DNA from: Anaerolineales bacterium
Lineage (GTDB): Bacteria; Chloroflexota; Anaerolineae; Anaerolineales; Villigracilaceae
Direction: 5' to 3'
NCBI GenBank assembly: GCA_017985935.1
Contig: JAGNWT010000002.1
Coordinates: 1 to 64,000 of the forward strand
DNA: 64,000 nucleotides
Shown: one piece after another, positions 17,781 through 26,568 of the stretch
Position numbering within the stretch: the first letter of the stretch is position 1
Layout of the letters: each line of letters opens with the position of its first letter
The notes under the pieces: generated by a model
Databases searched by the model: none
Told to the model about the DNA's origin: nothing
Seen by the model: only the letters and a program-made list of their open reading frames with translations
Program-made: the position numbers and the translations under genes

Positions 17781-18308
17781 CTAAATGTACACCACAATAA
17801 TAAAGATCAATACGATAATGACCGCAAAGTATATACTTGGTTCGCCCAAAAAACGCGGGGGCATATATTTCATCATCGTATCAATTGCCTGAATGACCGC
17901 CGCATCTGTCGCGGGGCTGATGACGTTCTTGTAGGGGTAGTTCGCCATGTGGTTATAAAACAGCACACTACCCGCCACCAGATAACCATTGAAGCCGCCC
18001 AAGACCGCGCCGAACATGGAGTCTTGCAAGCGCTCGCGCGCCGCCTTGCCGGCAAAGCGGGAGATGTTCACGGTCTGATAACCAAAGAAGACCAGCGCCA
18101 CCAAAATAATGGTGCGGATCCAAAAAACGGAACTGGTGGTCTTGTCGAGGTCACGGACCAGAGGAATGTACTTCTCCAGCAGCAGGTTGACCGCCAACGC
18201 CGTGATCACGCTGAAGACGACCATCAATTCCTTTGCCCAGCCGCGCATGGCGCCAACAATGCCAAAGAGCAGGACATACATCCAGAAGATATAAACAACG
18301 CTCATCAT
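17781..18308 (-). CDS. CvpA-like integral membrane protein
   Basis: This 175-residue protein has about five hydrophobic segments. The pattern 'GAMRGWAKELMVVFSVITALAV' followed by 'RLQDSMFGAVLGGFNGYLVAG' resembles CvpA-family proteins, which typically have an 'RGF.kE' motif and a glycine-rich 'G...G..kG' third segment. Family members are linked to colicin V export and envelope stress, but the molecular role is unclear. A start one codon later is possible, since two Met codons are adjacent. It overlaps murG by 4 nt and sits inside the cell-wall operon between murG and murC, an unusual place for this family, which suggests an envelope role here. Confidence 0.6.
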   Translation of the reverse strand: MMSVVYIFWMYVLLFGIVGAMRGWAKELMVVFSVITALAVNLLLEKYIPLVRDLDKTTSSVFWIRTIILVALVFFGYQTVNISRFAGKAARERLQDSMFGAVLGGFNGYLVAGSVLFYNHMANYPYKNVISPATDAAVIQAIDTMMKYMPPRFLGEPSIYFAVIIVLIFIIVVYI

Positions 18309-19408
18309 AGGGGTTGTGCTCCTGCCAGTTTAACCAACTGGCTGGCGATGGCGCCTGCAGCATCAGGAGTTGATAATGCCTGCATTGCGGCGCGCATCGA
18401 TTCAAGTTTGTTCTTGTTCAATAAAATTTCCTTCACGGTCTGCAGGAGTTTCTCCTCCAGAAATTCATCGGGCAGAAGGACTGCCGCGTTCTTCCCGACA
18501 AGATAATCGGCATTGACCTTTTGGTAGCGCCATGCGTACGGGTAAGGCACCAAAATGGCGGGAAGCCCAAACATGGGGTACTCGCCCAGTGTGGAAGCAC
18601 CCGCGCGCGACACCACGAGGTCTGCTGCGGCAAGGGCTACACCCATTTCATGCGAGTATGGCATGGCATGATAACGAGACTGGAGCTGGGCGGGAAGCGA
18701 CTGCGCCGCTTTTTCGATCACCGGCCAATCCAACGAGCCGGTCAAGTGAATGACCTGCGCCACTTCGAGCAAGCCGGGGAGATGCTTCAGCACCGACATA
18801 TTGATCGAGCGCGCGCCCTTACTTCCACCGGTCACAAGCAGGGTGGGAAGTGAACGCGAAGCGTCAAGCCCAAAGTGAGACAATGCTTTTTCGCGAGACC
18901 AGGCTGAAAGGTCCGCCCGGACCGGATAGCCCGTGAGGATGACTCTTTCAGGGCGTGAGAAATATTTCTTTGAGTCCGGCGCTGTTACAGTGACAGCATC
19001 CGAAAAACGAGAGAGGAAATTCAACGCGAGACCCGGTTCGATATCGGGGACATACAGTACGGTCGGGACGTTGGCGCCGGCCACAGCCATGGGAGCGGCC
19101 ACAAAGCCGCCGGTGAAGAAGAGCACGTTGGGTTTGAACTCGCGCAAAATGCGGCGCGAAGCCAGCACGCCGCGCGTGAGCTTGACGATGTTTCCCGGCA
19201 GGGCGCGGGCGCCCACACCGTGCACACCTGCCGCAGGAATCGAACGATAAGGAATACCCGCGCGTTTCACGAGTTCCTCTTCCATTCCGCCTTCACCACC
19301 GACCCAAAGTATTTCAACTTTGGGATGTTGGCTGAGTAGTGCGCCGTGCACGGCGAGCGCGGGATACACTCCGCCTCCCGTCCCACCAGCGCAAATTAGC
19401 AACCGCAC
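18305..19408 (-). CDS. murG: Lipid II synthase MurG
   Basis: I assign the start to a GTG at 19408, which has a strong GGAGG seven bases upstream and yields the family N-terminus 'MRLLICAGGTGGGVYPAL' (367 residues). The longer frame to 19480 adds a non-homologous hydrophobic leader. MurG transfers GlcNAc to lipid I on the cytoplasmic membrane face. The N-terminal glycine-rich loop 'AGGTGGGVYPA' and the C-terminal UDP-binding segments 'VTGGSKGARSIN' and 'VVSRAGASTLGEYPMFG' are visible. The gene overlaps the 3' end of ftsW by 95 nt, which is long for this cluster. Confidence 0.93.
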   Translation of the reverse strand: MRLLICAGGTGGGVYPALAVHGALLSQHPKVEILWVGGEGGMEEELVKRAGIPYRSIPAAGVHGVGARALPGNIVKLTRGVLASRRILREFKPNVLFFTGGFVAAPMAVAGANVPTVLYVPDIEPGLALNFLSRFSDAVTVTAPDSKKYFSRPERVILTGYPVRADLSAWSREKALSHFGLDASRSLPTLLVTGGSKGARSINMSVLKHLPGLLEVAQVIHLTGSLDWPVIEKAAQSLPAQLQSRYHAMPYSHEMGVALAAADLVVSRAGASTLGEYPMFGLPAILVPYPYAWRYQKVNADYLVGKNAAVLLPDEFLEEKLLQTVKEILLNKNKLESMRAAMQALSTPDAAGAIASQLVKLAGAQPL

Positions 19409-20582
19409 TATAAGACCTCCATTCTTCGTCTGAGATGGTACCTTCGCCGGTCTGGCGAGAAATATTAAAAAGAATGCCAAGCGCAGCCAGTGTGGCTACG
19501 AGATTCGAACCGCCCGCGCTGACAAAGGGTAAGGCATTGCCTGCGAACGGAATGAGGTTGACCATCACGGCCATGTTCATCAATGCTTCAAGACCGATCC
19601 ACGCCACAAGCCCCGAAGCGAGCAGGGTGCCGAGCATGTCTGGCGCGCGGCGGGCAATGACCAATCCGCGCCAAACCAGGAAGCTATACAACGAGATCAA
19701 AATGACCGCACCAAACCAGCCGATCTCTTCCACGACCACGGCAAAGACGCTGTCGGTCGGGGGAACGGGCAGACCGGTCAACTTGGCGCGAGACTGTCCC
19801 AGCCCGACGCCGAACCATCCGCCATTGACAATGGCTTCAAAAGACCGGCGCACATGGTAAGAAGCTTGAAACGGATCGCGCATACCGGCGAGGAAGTCAT
19901 CCACACGCTGCTGACCGGTGGGGCTGATCTGCACCACGATCCAGGCGGCCACAACCGCAACGACGAGCAGGACACCGATCTGTTTTGAATCTCCGCCCGC
20001 GAGGAAGAAGAGCAAACCACCAAGCATGAAGACGGTCGCAGCGGCGCTCAGGTCAGGTTGAAGATAGATCAAGCCGCCCACGATACCGAGGATCATACCC
20101 AGCGGAACCAATCCCAACGAAAGGTCGTGCAAGTATTGCTTCTTGGCATACAACCATACGCTGAGATAAAGGATCGAGACCAGTTTCGCCAGCTCAGAAG
20201 GCTGCGCCGAGCCTTCGAAGAAAGCGCGCTTCGCGCCCAGGCGTATTTCGTTCATCAACAAGATCCCGAACAATAGACCGATGGTCAGGACCATGATCGG
20301 CACCACAAAGCTGCGCCAGTGGTGATAGTCTATAAAGGCAAAGATCAACGCAACCACGATCCCCGCGCACAGCCACATCACCTGGCGGTTGAACATATAC
20401 ATCGCATCGCCATAAATGCCGAGCGAAAAATCCCATGAGGAGGAATACAGCATGGCAAGACCAAAGACGATCAGAGATACCACCACCACCAGCAAAGGCA
20501 GATCGAACCCGCGGGGAATGATCCGCACGGGGGATTCGTTGGATGAATAAGGGCGTTCGTTTAAGTAAGATCCAGTACCCAT
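19314..20582 (-). CDS. ftsW: SEDS peptidoglycan glycosyltransferase FtsW
   Basis: This 422-residue polytopic protein of about ten spans is the septal glycan polymerase acting with FtsI. SEDS hallmarks include 'GAKRAFFEGSAQPSELAKL', 'YLQPDLSAAATVF', 'GWFGVGLGQSRAKLTGLPVP' followed by 'TDSVFAVVVEEIGW', and 'FVSAGGSNLVATLAALGIL'. A soluble, very basic C-terminal tail ('RRSVSRARRARRTTQPTSQS') follows the last span; its coding DNA overlaps the start of murG by 95 nt. The 5' end overlaps murD by 22 nt. Confidence 0.92.
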   Translation of the reverse strand: MGTGSYLNERPYSSNESPVRIIPRGFDLPLLVVVVSLIVFGLAMLYSSSWDFSLGIYGDAMYMFNRQVMWLCAGIVVALIFAFIDYHHWRSFVVPIMVLTIGLLFGILLMNEIRLGAKRAFFEGSAQPSELAKLVSILYLSVWLYAKKQYLHDLSLGLVPLGMILGIVGGLIYLQPDLSAAATVFMLGGLLFFLAGGDSKQIGVLLVVAVVAAWIVVQISPTGQQRVDDFLAGMRDPFQASYHVRRSFEAIVNGGWFGVGLGQSRAKLTGLPVPPTDSVFAVVVEEIGWFGAVILISLYSFLVWRGLVIARRAPDMLGTLLASGLVAWIGLEALMNMAVMVNLIPFAGNALPFVSAGGSNLVATLAALGILFNISRQTGEGTISDEEWRSYSAVANLRWWDGRRSVSRARRARRTTQPTSQS

Positions 20583-21934
20583 TTTCTAAACCTTTCTCCT
20601 CTCTCTGCAAAATCCTTAAACTCGTCATAGCTCGTGCCACCCGGTGAAAACAGGACAATGTCTCCTGCTGTGGCAGCTTCTGCGGCGAGAGCAACCGCTT
20701 CTTGTAGAGTCTTCGCGCGGCGGACGTCCACCGGTCTTTCACCGCCGACAGCGGATATGGCGTTCTGAATCAGTTCTGCCGCTTCGCCAAAAAGCACCAC
20801 ATGGTCCACGCGTTCGTGGATCAGTTTTGCGATCCCATCCCAGGGCAGGTCCTTGTCCCGTCCACCAAGCATCAACACGATCGGCTCAGTGAACGAGTGA
20901 ATGTCTGCCATGCTGCGTTCGGGCGCGGTCGCGATCGATCCGTTGTACCAGCGCACGCCGCGCAGCTCGCGGACAAGTTCCAATCTGTGCGGCACACCAC
21001 GAAATTCTTCCACGGCTTCGAGCATGTCATCCAACCTGAAACCGGCGGCGTGACCAATGCTGAATGCCGCGAGGACATTCGCCACATTATGATTGCCGGG
21101 CAGTTGGATCTTTTCGCGCAGCAACAGGGGCAGGTAGGCATTGCCATCGCGCAGGTTCAGCAAACCGTCGTGAAGGTACGCGCCGTCAAATCCTTCATCC
21201 AGATCGTGCAAACTAAAAGTGAGAAGTTTGCCTTTGACCTTGTTCCGCAAATTCCACGCGCCCAGATCGTCATGCCCAAGAACGGCAATATCTTTTGAGG
21301 ATTGGAAATCCAAAATGCGGGCCTTTGCATTGGTATACGCTTCCATCGTGCCGTGACGGTCAAGATGATTGGGCGTGATGTTCAAAATGGCAGAGATATT
21401 GGGCGAGATGGTCATCTGTTCCAATTGGAAGGATGAGATCTCCAGAATAGCCAGATCATCCGTGGTCATATCGTCCACGTAATTGATGAGCGGATCGCCG
21501 ATGTTGCCGCCCACAAAAACCGATCTCTGGCTGGATAACTTCGCCATTTCGCCGACCAGAGTAGTGGTGGTGGTCTTGCCAGCCGAACCGGTAATGCCAA
21601 TGGTCTTGCATGGAACAACTTCCATGAAGACCTGCGTATCGTTCGAGAGCGGAATGCCGCGCTTGATCGCTTCCTGCACGATGGGCAGGGTCAATGGGAC
21701 GCCGCCCGAAAGACAAAGCACATCCACATTGTTCAAAAGTTCCAAGGGATGCCCACCCACTGCCCACTGCACGTTCGTATCCGCAAGGGATGCGCGGGCA
21801 GCAGCCAACTGATCTGCGGTGCGTGAGTCGCTCAAGGTCACGTTTGAGCCGTGACGGGAGAGCCAGCGGGCAAGGGCGATGCCTTGCCGCGCCGCGCCGA
21901 GGATAAGGGTGCGGGTTCCATTCCAGTTGGTCAT
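20561..21934 (-). CDS. murD: UDP-N-acetylmuramoyl-L-alanine--D-glutamate ligase
   Basis: MurD (457 residues) adds D-glutamate to UDP-MurNAc-L-Ala. An N-terminal Rossmann domain ('RTLILGAARQGIALARWLS') is followed by the P-loop 'GSAGKTTT' (115-122), 'LEISSFQLEQM' and 'ILNITPNHLDRH' in the ATPase domain, and 'GVPHRLELV' plus 'LMLGGRDKDLPW' in the C-terminal ligase domain. All are as expected for an active enzyme. It is separated from mraY by 2 nt and overlaps ftsW by 22 nt. Confidence 0.96.
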   Translation of the reverse strand: MTNWNGTRTLILGAARQGIALARWLSRHGSNVTLSDSRTADQLAAARASLADTNVQWAVGGHPLELLNNVDVLCLSGGVPLTLPIVQEAIKRGIPLSNDTQVFMEVVPCKTIGITGSAGKTTTTTLVGEMAKLSSQRSVFVGGNIGDPLINYVDDMTTDDLAILEISSFQLEQMTISPNISAILNITPNHLDRHGTMEAYTNAKARILDFQSSKDIAVLGHDDLGAWNLRNKVKGKLLTFSLHDLDEGFDGAYLHDGLLNLRDGNAYLPLLLREKIQLPGNHNVANVLAAFSIGHAAGFRLDDMLEAVEEFRGVPHRLELVRELRGVRWYNGSIATAPERSMADIHSFTEPIVLMLGGRDKDLPWDGIAKLIHERVDHVVLFGEAAELIQNAISAVGGERPVDVRRAKTLQEAVALAAEAATAGDIVLFSPGGTSYDEFKDFAERGERFRKWVLDLT

Positions 21935-21936
21935 TG

Positions 21937-22935
21937 TTAAACCTGAGACAATCCTATTCCAACCAAGGCGGCCATCAAACCGATGAGCCAGAAGCGCTGG
22001 ACGATCTGTGTTTCGCTCCAGCCGAGCAATTCAAAATGCAAGTGGATGGGAGTCATCTTGAAGAAGCGCTTGCCCTTTGTCCACTTGAAATAACTGATCT
22101 GTATCACCACGCTAAGCATCTCGCTGAGCGGGATGATACCGATGATCAACAGCATAGGCCACTGTCCGGTCAATAAAGCGAGGACGGCCATCACCGAGCC
22201 AAGAGAGAGCGAGCCTGTGTCGCCCATGAACAACTCGGCGGGGTGCACGTTGAACCATAAAAATCCAAAGAGCGCGCCGACTAAAATAAAACAAAAACGA
22301 GCGATGTAAACCTGCTCCTGGATCAATGCAATTCCGCCAAATGCCGCGATCGCTGTCGCAGCGATCAAACCTGCCAGACCGTCCAGACCGTCTGTAAAGT
22401 TCACAGCATTTGATTCAGCCACAATGATGAACGCCGCGATCGGCACATACCACCAGCCCAGTTCGATCTCAAAGAAGAAGCCGGGAAAATACAGGTCGGG
22501 GACATCCATCATGTATTTCAAAACATAAGCCGTGCCCAGCGCAAGAATGACCTGAAAGAGGAACTTCGTGCGCGCGCGCATGCCATCGCCTTTGCGTTTG
22601 CCGTAGATCCCTTCCCAATCATCCACCGCGCCAAGAATGGCGTAACCGCCCATGACCGCCATCGGCACCAGCACAGAACGTCCCACGCCGCTCTCGGTCA
22701 CACCGAACAGAGCCACAGCATTGAGCAAGCCATTCAACAATAACACGGGCAAAATGAACATTACACCACCCATCGTGGGAGTGCCCATCTTCACGCCATG
22801 ATGACCGGGTTCTTCCACGCGGATGATCTTGCCGATCTTGTAATGCCGCAAAATGCGGAGCAAAGGTCCGCCCCAGATCACGGTCATGATGAATGCCAGT
22901 CCGGCCAGGCTGAGCGAAAGCGCGATATTCCTCAC
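21937..22935 (-). CDS. mraY: Phospho-MurNAc-pentapeptide transferase MraY
   Basis: This 332-residue integral membrane protein of about ten spans makes lipid I from UDP-MurNAc-pentapeptide and undecaprenyl phosphate. Signatures are 'HHGVKMGTPTMGGVMF', 'SNAVNFTDGLDGLAGL' (the Asp residues bind Mg2+) and 'HPAELFMGDTGSLSLGSV'. The C-terminal 'HLHFELLGWSETQIVQRFW' is also typical. It overlaps murF by 4 nt (ATGA). Confidence 0.96.
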   Translation of the reverse strand: MRNIALSLSLAGLAFIMTVIWGGPLLRILRHYKIGKIIRVEEPGHHGVKMGTPTMGGVMFILPVLLLNGLLNAVALFGVTESGVGRSVLVPMAVMGGYAILGAVDDWEGIYGKRKGDGMRARTKFLFQVILALGTAYVLKYMMDVPDLYFPGFFFEIELGWWYVPIAAFIIVAESNAVNFTDGLDGLAGLIAATAIAAFGGIALIQEQVYIARFCFILVGALFGFLWFNVHPAELFMGDTGSLSLGSVMAVLALLTGQWPMLLIIGIIPLSEMLSVVIQISYFKWTKGKRFFKMTPIHLHFELLGWSETQIVQRFWLIGLMAALVGIGLSQV

Positions 22936-24353
22936 GACTTAACCTCCAGCGCGGCTGTGATGCGGTCCATGCGCAGCCCGTGTGAGCCTTTGATCAATAC
23001 GGCATCTTTATCGGTCAGGTTCTTGCTCAACCATTCGAGAATGGGTTCGCTCTCTTCAAATTCAAGGATGTGCGAAGACCGCATACCGGCGCGGCGCGCG
23101 GCATCAGCAATGACGCGGGCGCGCGGACCGAGCGTGAGCAGGGTCTTTGCGACCTGGGCGGCTCGCAGCCCAACCATTTCATGTCCCTGTCTTTCGTATG
23201 GACCGAGCTCCAGCATGTCACCCAACACAGCGATCTTGCGTCCATCCATTTCATCCAGCAAATTCAGCGCAGCCAGCATGGACTCGGGCGAAGCGTTGTA
23301 GGTATCATCGAGGATCAAAGCGCCGGTCTTGCTGCGGACCGCGACAAGACGCAACTGGGTGTGTCCCTGCGCCAGACCTTCAAAGATCTCCTGCCAGGTC
23401 AGCCCGTCGTTGAGTCCCACCGAAGCGGCGCGCAATGCCGTATGCACAGAGTGACGCCCGATCATGGGGATGTGCGAGTAAAGCGTCTCGCCTTTGTAAT
23501 GCAGGCGGAAGCGAATACCGTTCAAGCCAAGACCTTCAATATGGTCGGCCCACAGATCAGCTTCGGGAGAAAGCCCGTAAAAGAAAACCCGCGCCTTCGC
23601 CTTTTCTTCCATCTTGCGAACCCAGGGATCATCAAAGTTCAAAATGGCAACGCCATCCGCGGGCAGAGCCTGAACCAACTCGCTCTTGCCGCGGGCAATA
23701 GCTTCCTGCGAGCCGGCGCGTTCCGCATGGACGGTGCCGATATTGGTCACCACCCCGATCTGCGGCTGGGCAATATCACACAGGAATTGGATCTCGCCGG
23801 GGACATAAAATCCCATTTCAAGCACGGCGCGTTCGTAGCCCATACCAAGTTTCAAAATCGTAAGAGGCAGCCCGATCTCGTTGTTCAGGTTGCCGGGGCT
23901 GCGCAATGTGCGATATCGTGTGCCAAGCACTTCAGCAACGGTCTCTTTGGTCGTGGATTTCCCAACGCTGCCAGTGATGCCCACAACGCGGAGGTTTAAT
24001 TTCCGACGCCAGAAACGCGCGATCTGCTGCAGAGCCGAGACGGTATTGTCCACCCGCAGGCAGAGGGGCGGGGTGAGGTCGAGGGGAGAATCTGCCTGAA
24101 AGCCTTGCGCGCTGCGCAGGTCGAGGGTCCGGAAAGATGCGGGCATCTCTTTTTGAATTAAAGCAAAAGATGCCCCCCTCTTGAAGGCTTGCTCCACAAA
24201 GTCATGTCCATCCACTTTTTCGCCCGGGATCGCCACAAACAGCGAGGCGGGAATCACCTGACGCGAGTCGATCACCGCTTCGGTGATGACGGCGTTCGCG
24301 CTGGGGATCGCGCTGCGGGTGATTGCCTCAAGGGCGTCGGCGAGTGTGAGCAT
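22932..24353 (-). CDS. murF: UDP-MurNAc-tripeptide--D-Ala-D-Ala ligase
   Basis: MurF (473 residues) adds the D-Ala-D-Ala dipeptide made by Ddl. The N-terminal domain contains 'DSRQVIPASLFVAIPGEKVDGHDF', and the central P-loop 'TGSVGKST' lies at about 127-134. 'NIGTVHAERAGSQE' and 'ILDDTYNASPESMLAAL' are family hallmarks. It directly follows ftsI, sharing one base. murE normally lies between these two genes but is absent here, so the third-residue ligase must be encoded elsewhere. Confidence 0.95.
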   Translation of the reverse strand: MLTLADALEAITRSAIPSANAVITEAVIDSRQVIPASLFVAIPGEKVDGHDFVEQAFKRGASFALIQKEMPASFRTLDLRSAQGFQADSPLDLTPPLCLRVDNTVSALQQIARFWRRKLNLRVVGITGSVGKSTTKETVAEVLGTRYRTLRSPGNLNNEIGLPLTILKLGMGYERAVLEMGFYVPGEIQFLCDIAQPQIGVVTNIGTVHAERAGSQEAIARGKSELVQALPADGVAILNFDDPWVRKMEEKAKARVFFYGLSPEADLWADHIEGLGLNGIRFRLHYKGETLYSHIPMIGRHSVHTALRAASVGLNDGLTWQEIFEGLAQGHTQLRLVAVRSKTGALILDDTYNASPESMLAALNLLDEMDGRKIAVLGDMLELGPYERQGHEMVGLRAAQVAKTLLTLGPRARVIADAARRAGMRSSHILEFEESEPILEWLSKNLTDKDAVLIKGSHGLRMDRITAALEVKS

Positions 24354-26101
24354 TATCTTGCAACGAGTTGTTGTCTGATCACGTCAGGAGGAATATCCAA
24401 AAGGATGGTGGTCTTTTGAGCCATCTCAGAGAATACCGGGGCGGCTGTTTCAGAGCCCCAGATGGAGGCCGAGGGTTTCTCAAGCCAGACATAGATCATG
24501 AACTGCGGGTCATCAACGGGACCCCAGCCAATAAAGGAAGCGTTGGTCTTGGTGCTGTCGTAATATCCATCCACTGGGATCTGCGCGGTACCTGTCTTGC
24601 CGGCAACACGATAGCCGGGGACAAGCGCAAGCGATCCTTCGTATTCGAGCGAAGCGGCGAGCATACCCGTCAGGGTGTCGGCTGTTTGCGGTGTGATGGG
24701 CGAGCCGGCGAATTGCGCGGGAACATTATATTGACGTCCCTCACGCACCATCGCGTATAGGGCATGCGGTGTCACCGTGCGTCCGTGATTGGCGATGGAG
24801 GAAGCGGCCATCATGATCTGGATCGGCGTGGCGGTCATACCCTGACCGAAGGCATTGGTGCCCAAATCAACAGGGTACCAATCTTCATCGCCGGGGATCT
24901 TGAGACGGCCGGCTGCTTCGCCGGAGAGGTCCACCCCGGTGAGATGCCCCAGCCCAAAATTATCCATATAACTATAGAAAGTGCCTGCACCCATCTGCGT
25001 GGAGAGGGTAGCCATACACACATTGAGCGAGTGCTGTAAACAACCCGTCATATCCTGCACGCCCCACGGCTGCTGATCCCAGTTTTGAATGGTCGCCCCT
25101 CCAACAAGGATGTAGCCCGTATCGAGATAGGTTGTGCCGGGGGTGACCGTGCCGCTATCCAAAGCGGCAGCCATGGTCAAGATCTTGATCACAGAACCGG
25201 GTTCATACGGCATGGAAATGGGCGGATTGAATTCATTCGCTTTGTCGTAGATCGCGCCGTAGTTCCAGAATTGATTCAGGTCCATGCGGGGTGTAACCGC
25301 CATCGCCAACAACTCACCATTGCGGGGGTCCATGATGACGATCGTTCCGCCTTCCGCGCCGTACTTGTCAATCGATTCATCAAGCACTTCTTCGGCGGCG
25401 GATTGCAGGTCACGGTTGATGGTCAAGACGAGCGTGGTGCCATCGGGCACTTTCGCGATCTCGGATGCCTTGTTCGGGTCGGTGGGAACGAGCACCTGCA
25501 CCGGATTCCCTGCCAGCAAGGTGTTGTATTTTTCTTCGATGCCAAAATAACCGCGACCTTCGCGGTTAACAAAACCAATGATATTGGAAGCCAGAGACTT
25601 CTCAGGATAGCTTCGTTCGGGGTGCGATTTGAATTCAAGCCCGGTCAACGGTCCGCGCACACCTTCGGCAGCCTGCTCAGACAGGGTCTTCTTAAGTTCT
25701 TGCAGGCGCAGGGCGTGTTCCGATTCCACGAAATCAGCCAGAACCACATAGGTCAGGTCTTCAGAGGGATTGGTGATCGCATCCAAGAGTTTGGCATAAT
25801 CAATGCCAAGTTCCACGCTGACCGCAGAGGCAATGGACTGCGGGTCTTTCACAATGTTGAGATCAACACCCACCTCGTACACCGATTTGTTGCCGGCAAG
25901 CAGATGCCCATTGCGGTCGTAGATCTCGCCGCGGTCGGGGTAGAAGGTTCGCAATTCGTAGGCGTAATTATCACCCTGCTCACGAAAAAGGATCGCCTCG
26001 GGGCTGTTTTGAATGAAAGTCAACTGCACGATGATGGCAAGGGCGATCACGCCCATCACAGCCATAAGGAATTGTGTACGGCGGGCGTATTGCTGTCTCA
26101 T
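24353..26101 (-). CDS. ftsI: Septal class B penicillin-binding protein (FtsI/PBP2-like)
   Basis: This 582-residue peptidoglycan transpeptidase has one N-terminal membrane anchor (about 11-31), a pedestal domain beginning 'DRGEIYDRNGHLLAGN' and a penicillin-binding domain. Active-site motifs are S303-V-I-K ('PYEPGSVIKI'), S358-L-N ('CLQHSLNVC') and K502-T-G ('AGKTGTAQIP'). No PASTA domain is present at the C-terminus. It pairs with FtsW for septal synthesis and overlaps the FtsL-like gene by 4 nt. Confidence 0.94.
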   Translation of the reverse strand: MRQQYARRTQFLMAVMGVIALAIIVQLTFIQNSPEAILFREQGDNYAYELRTFYPDRGEIYDRNGHLLAGNKSVYEVGVDLNIVKDPQSIASAVSVELGIDYAKLLDAITNPSEDLTYVVLADFVESEHALRLQELKKTLSEQAAEGVRGPLTGLEFKSHPERSYPEKSLASNIIGFVNREGRGYFGIEEKYNTLLAGNPVQVLVPTDPNKASEIAKVPDGTTLVLTINRDLQSAAEEVLDESIDKYGAEGGTIVIMDPRNGELLAMAVTPRMDLNQFWNYGAIYDKANEFNPPISMPYEPGSVIKILTMAAALDSGTVTPGTTYLDTGYILVGGATIQNWDQQPWGVQDMTGCLQHSLNVCMATLSTQMGAGTFYSYMDNFGLGHLTGVDLSGEAAGRLKIPGDEDWYPVDLGTNAFGQGMTATPIQIMMAASSIANHGRTVTPHALYAMVREGRQYNVPAQFAGSPITPQTADTLTGMLAASLEYEGSLALVPGYRVAGKTGTAQIPVDGYYDSTKTNASFIGWGPVDDPQFMIYVWLEKPSASIWGSETAAPVFSEMAQKTTILLDIPPDVIRQQLVAR

Positions 26102-26568
26102 CTCATGCCTCTCGAAGATAACGCGATCTTCTCATCCATCCAATCCAACAGCGATTCGTTGTACTCGGGCAGAATGCTCAAGGCGCTCAACTGCGGCAAA
26201 GGCGCAGAAGAAAGAATCTCAGGTTTGGGGTCGGTGTAGCCAGCTACGATCAAATATTCCATTTCCTGCGGCTTCATCGGGCGGAAGCCAAGGTCAACGG
26301 CGCGCTGCCTCATCACGGCGGTGGAGGTCAAAGCGGCGTATTCTGTCTGCAGGTCCGCGCTGGTCTGGCGGCTGGAGTTGATCGCCACGGTCAGATCCTG
26401 GATCTCGCGCCCGGCGATCGCCGCCTTGGATGTCACATCAAGGTAAAGAGTGGCAACCATGGCCAGCACAACCACCAACACAAACGCGCTGCCGATCCAT
26501 TGACGCTGAATGCGCCAGGGTGCAACTTTATAAGCATGGACGAGGTGGTTGACATTTTGCAGGTTCAT
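26098..26568 (-). CDS. ftsL: FtsL-like bitopic division protein
   Basis: This 156-residue protein has a short basic cytoplasmic tail, one span (about 26-45, 'SAFVLVVVLAMVATLYLDV') and a predicted coiled coil (about 50-80, 'AGREIQDLTVAINSSRQTSA'). It is followed by 'RQRAVDLGFRPMKPQEMEYL', which resembles the FtsL/DivIC C-terminal segment. Assignment rests on this topology and on its place between rsmH and ftsI, the usual ftsL slot; the sequence itself is poorly conserved. It ends with an extra tail of about 45 residues. It overlaps both neighbours by 4 nt. Confidence 0.75.
   Translation of the reverse strand: MNLQNVNHLVHAYKVAPWRIQRQWIGSAFVLVVVLAMVATLYLDVTSKAAIAGREIQDLTVAINSSRQTSADLQTEYAALTSTAVMRQRAVDLGFRPMKPQEMEYLIVAGYTDPKPEILSSAPLPQLSALSILPEYNESLLDWMDEKIALSSRGMR

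Noticed and set aside
25085-26239. Long plus-strand open frame of 384 codons opposite ftsI
   Set aside because: It lies entirely antisense to the well-supported ftsI and ftsL-like genes, has no recognisable motif, and arises from the codon bias of the opposite strand.
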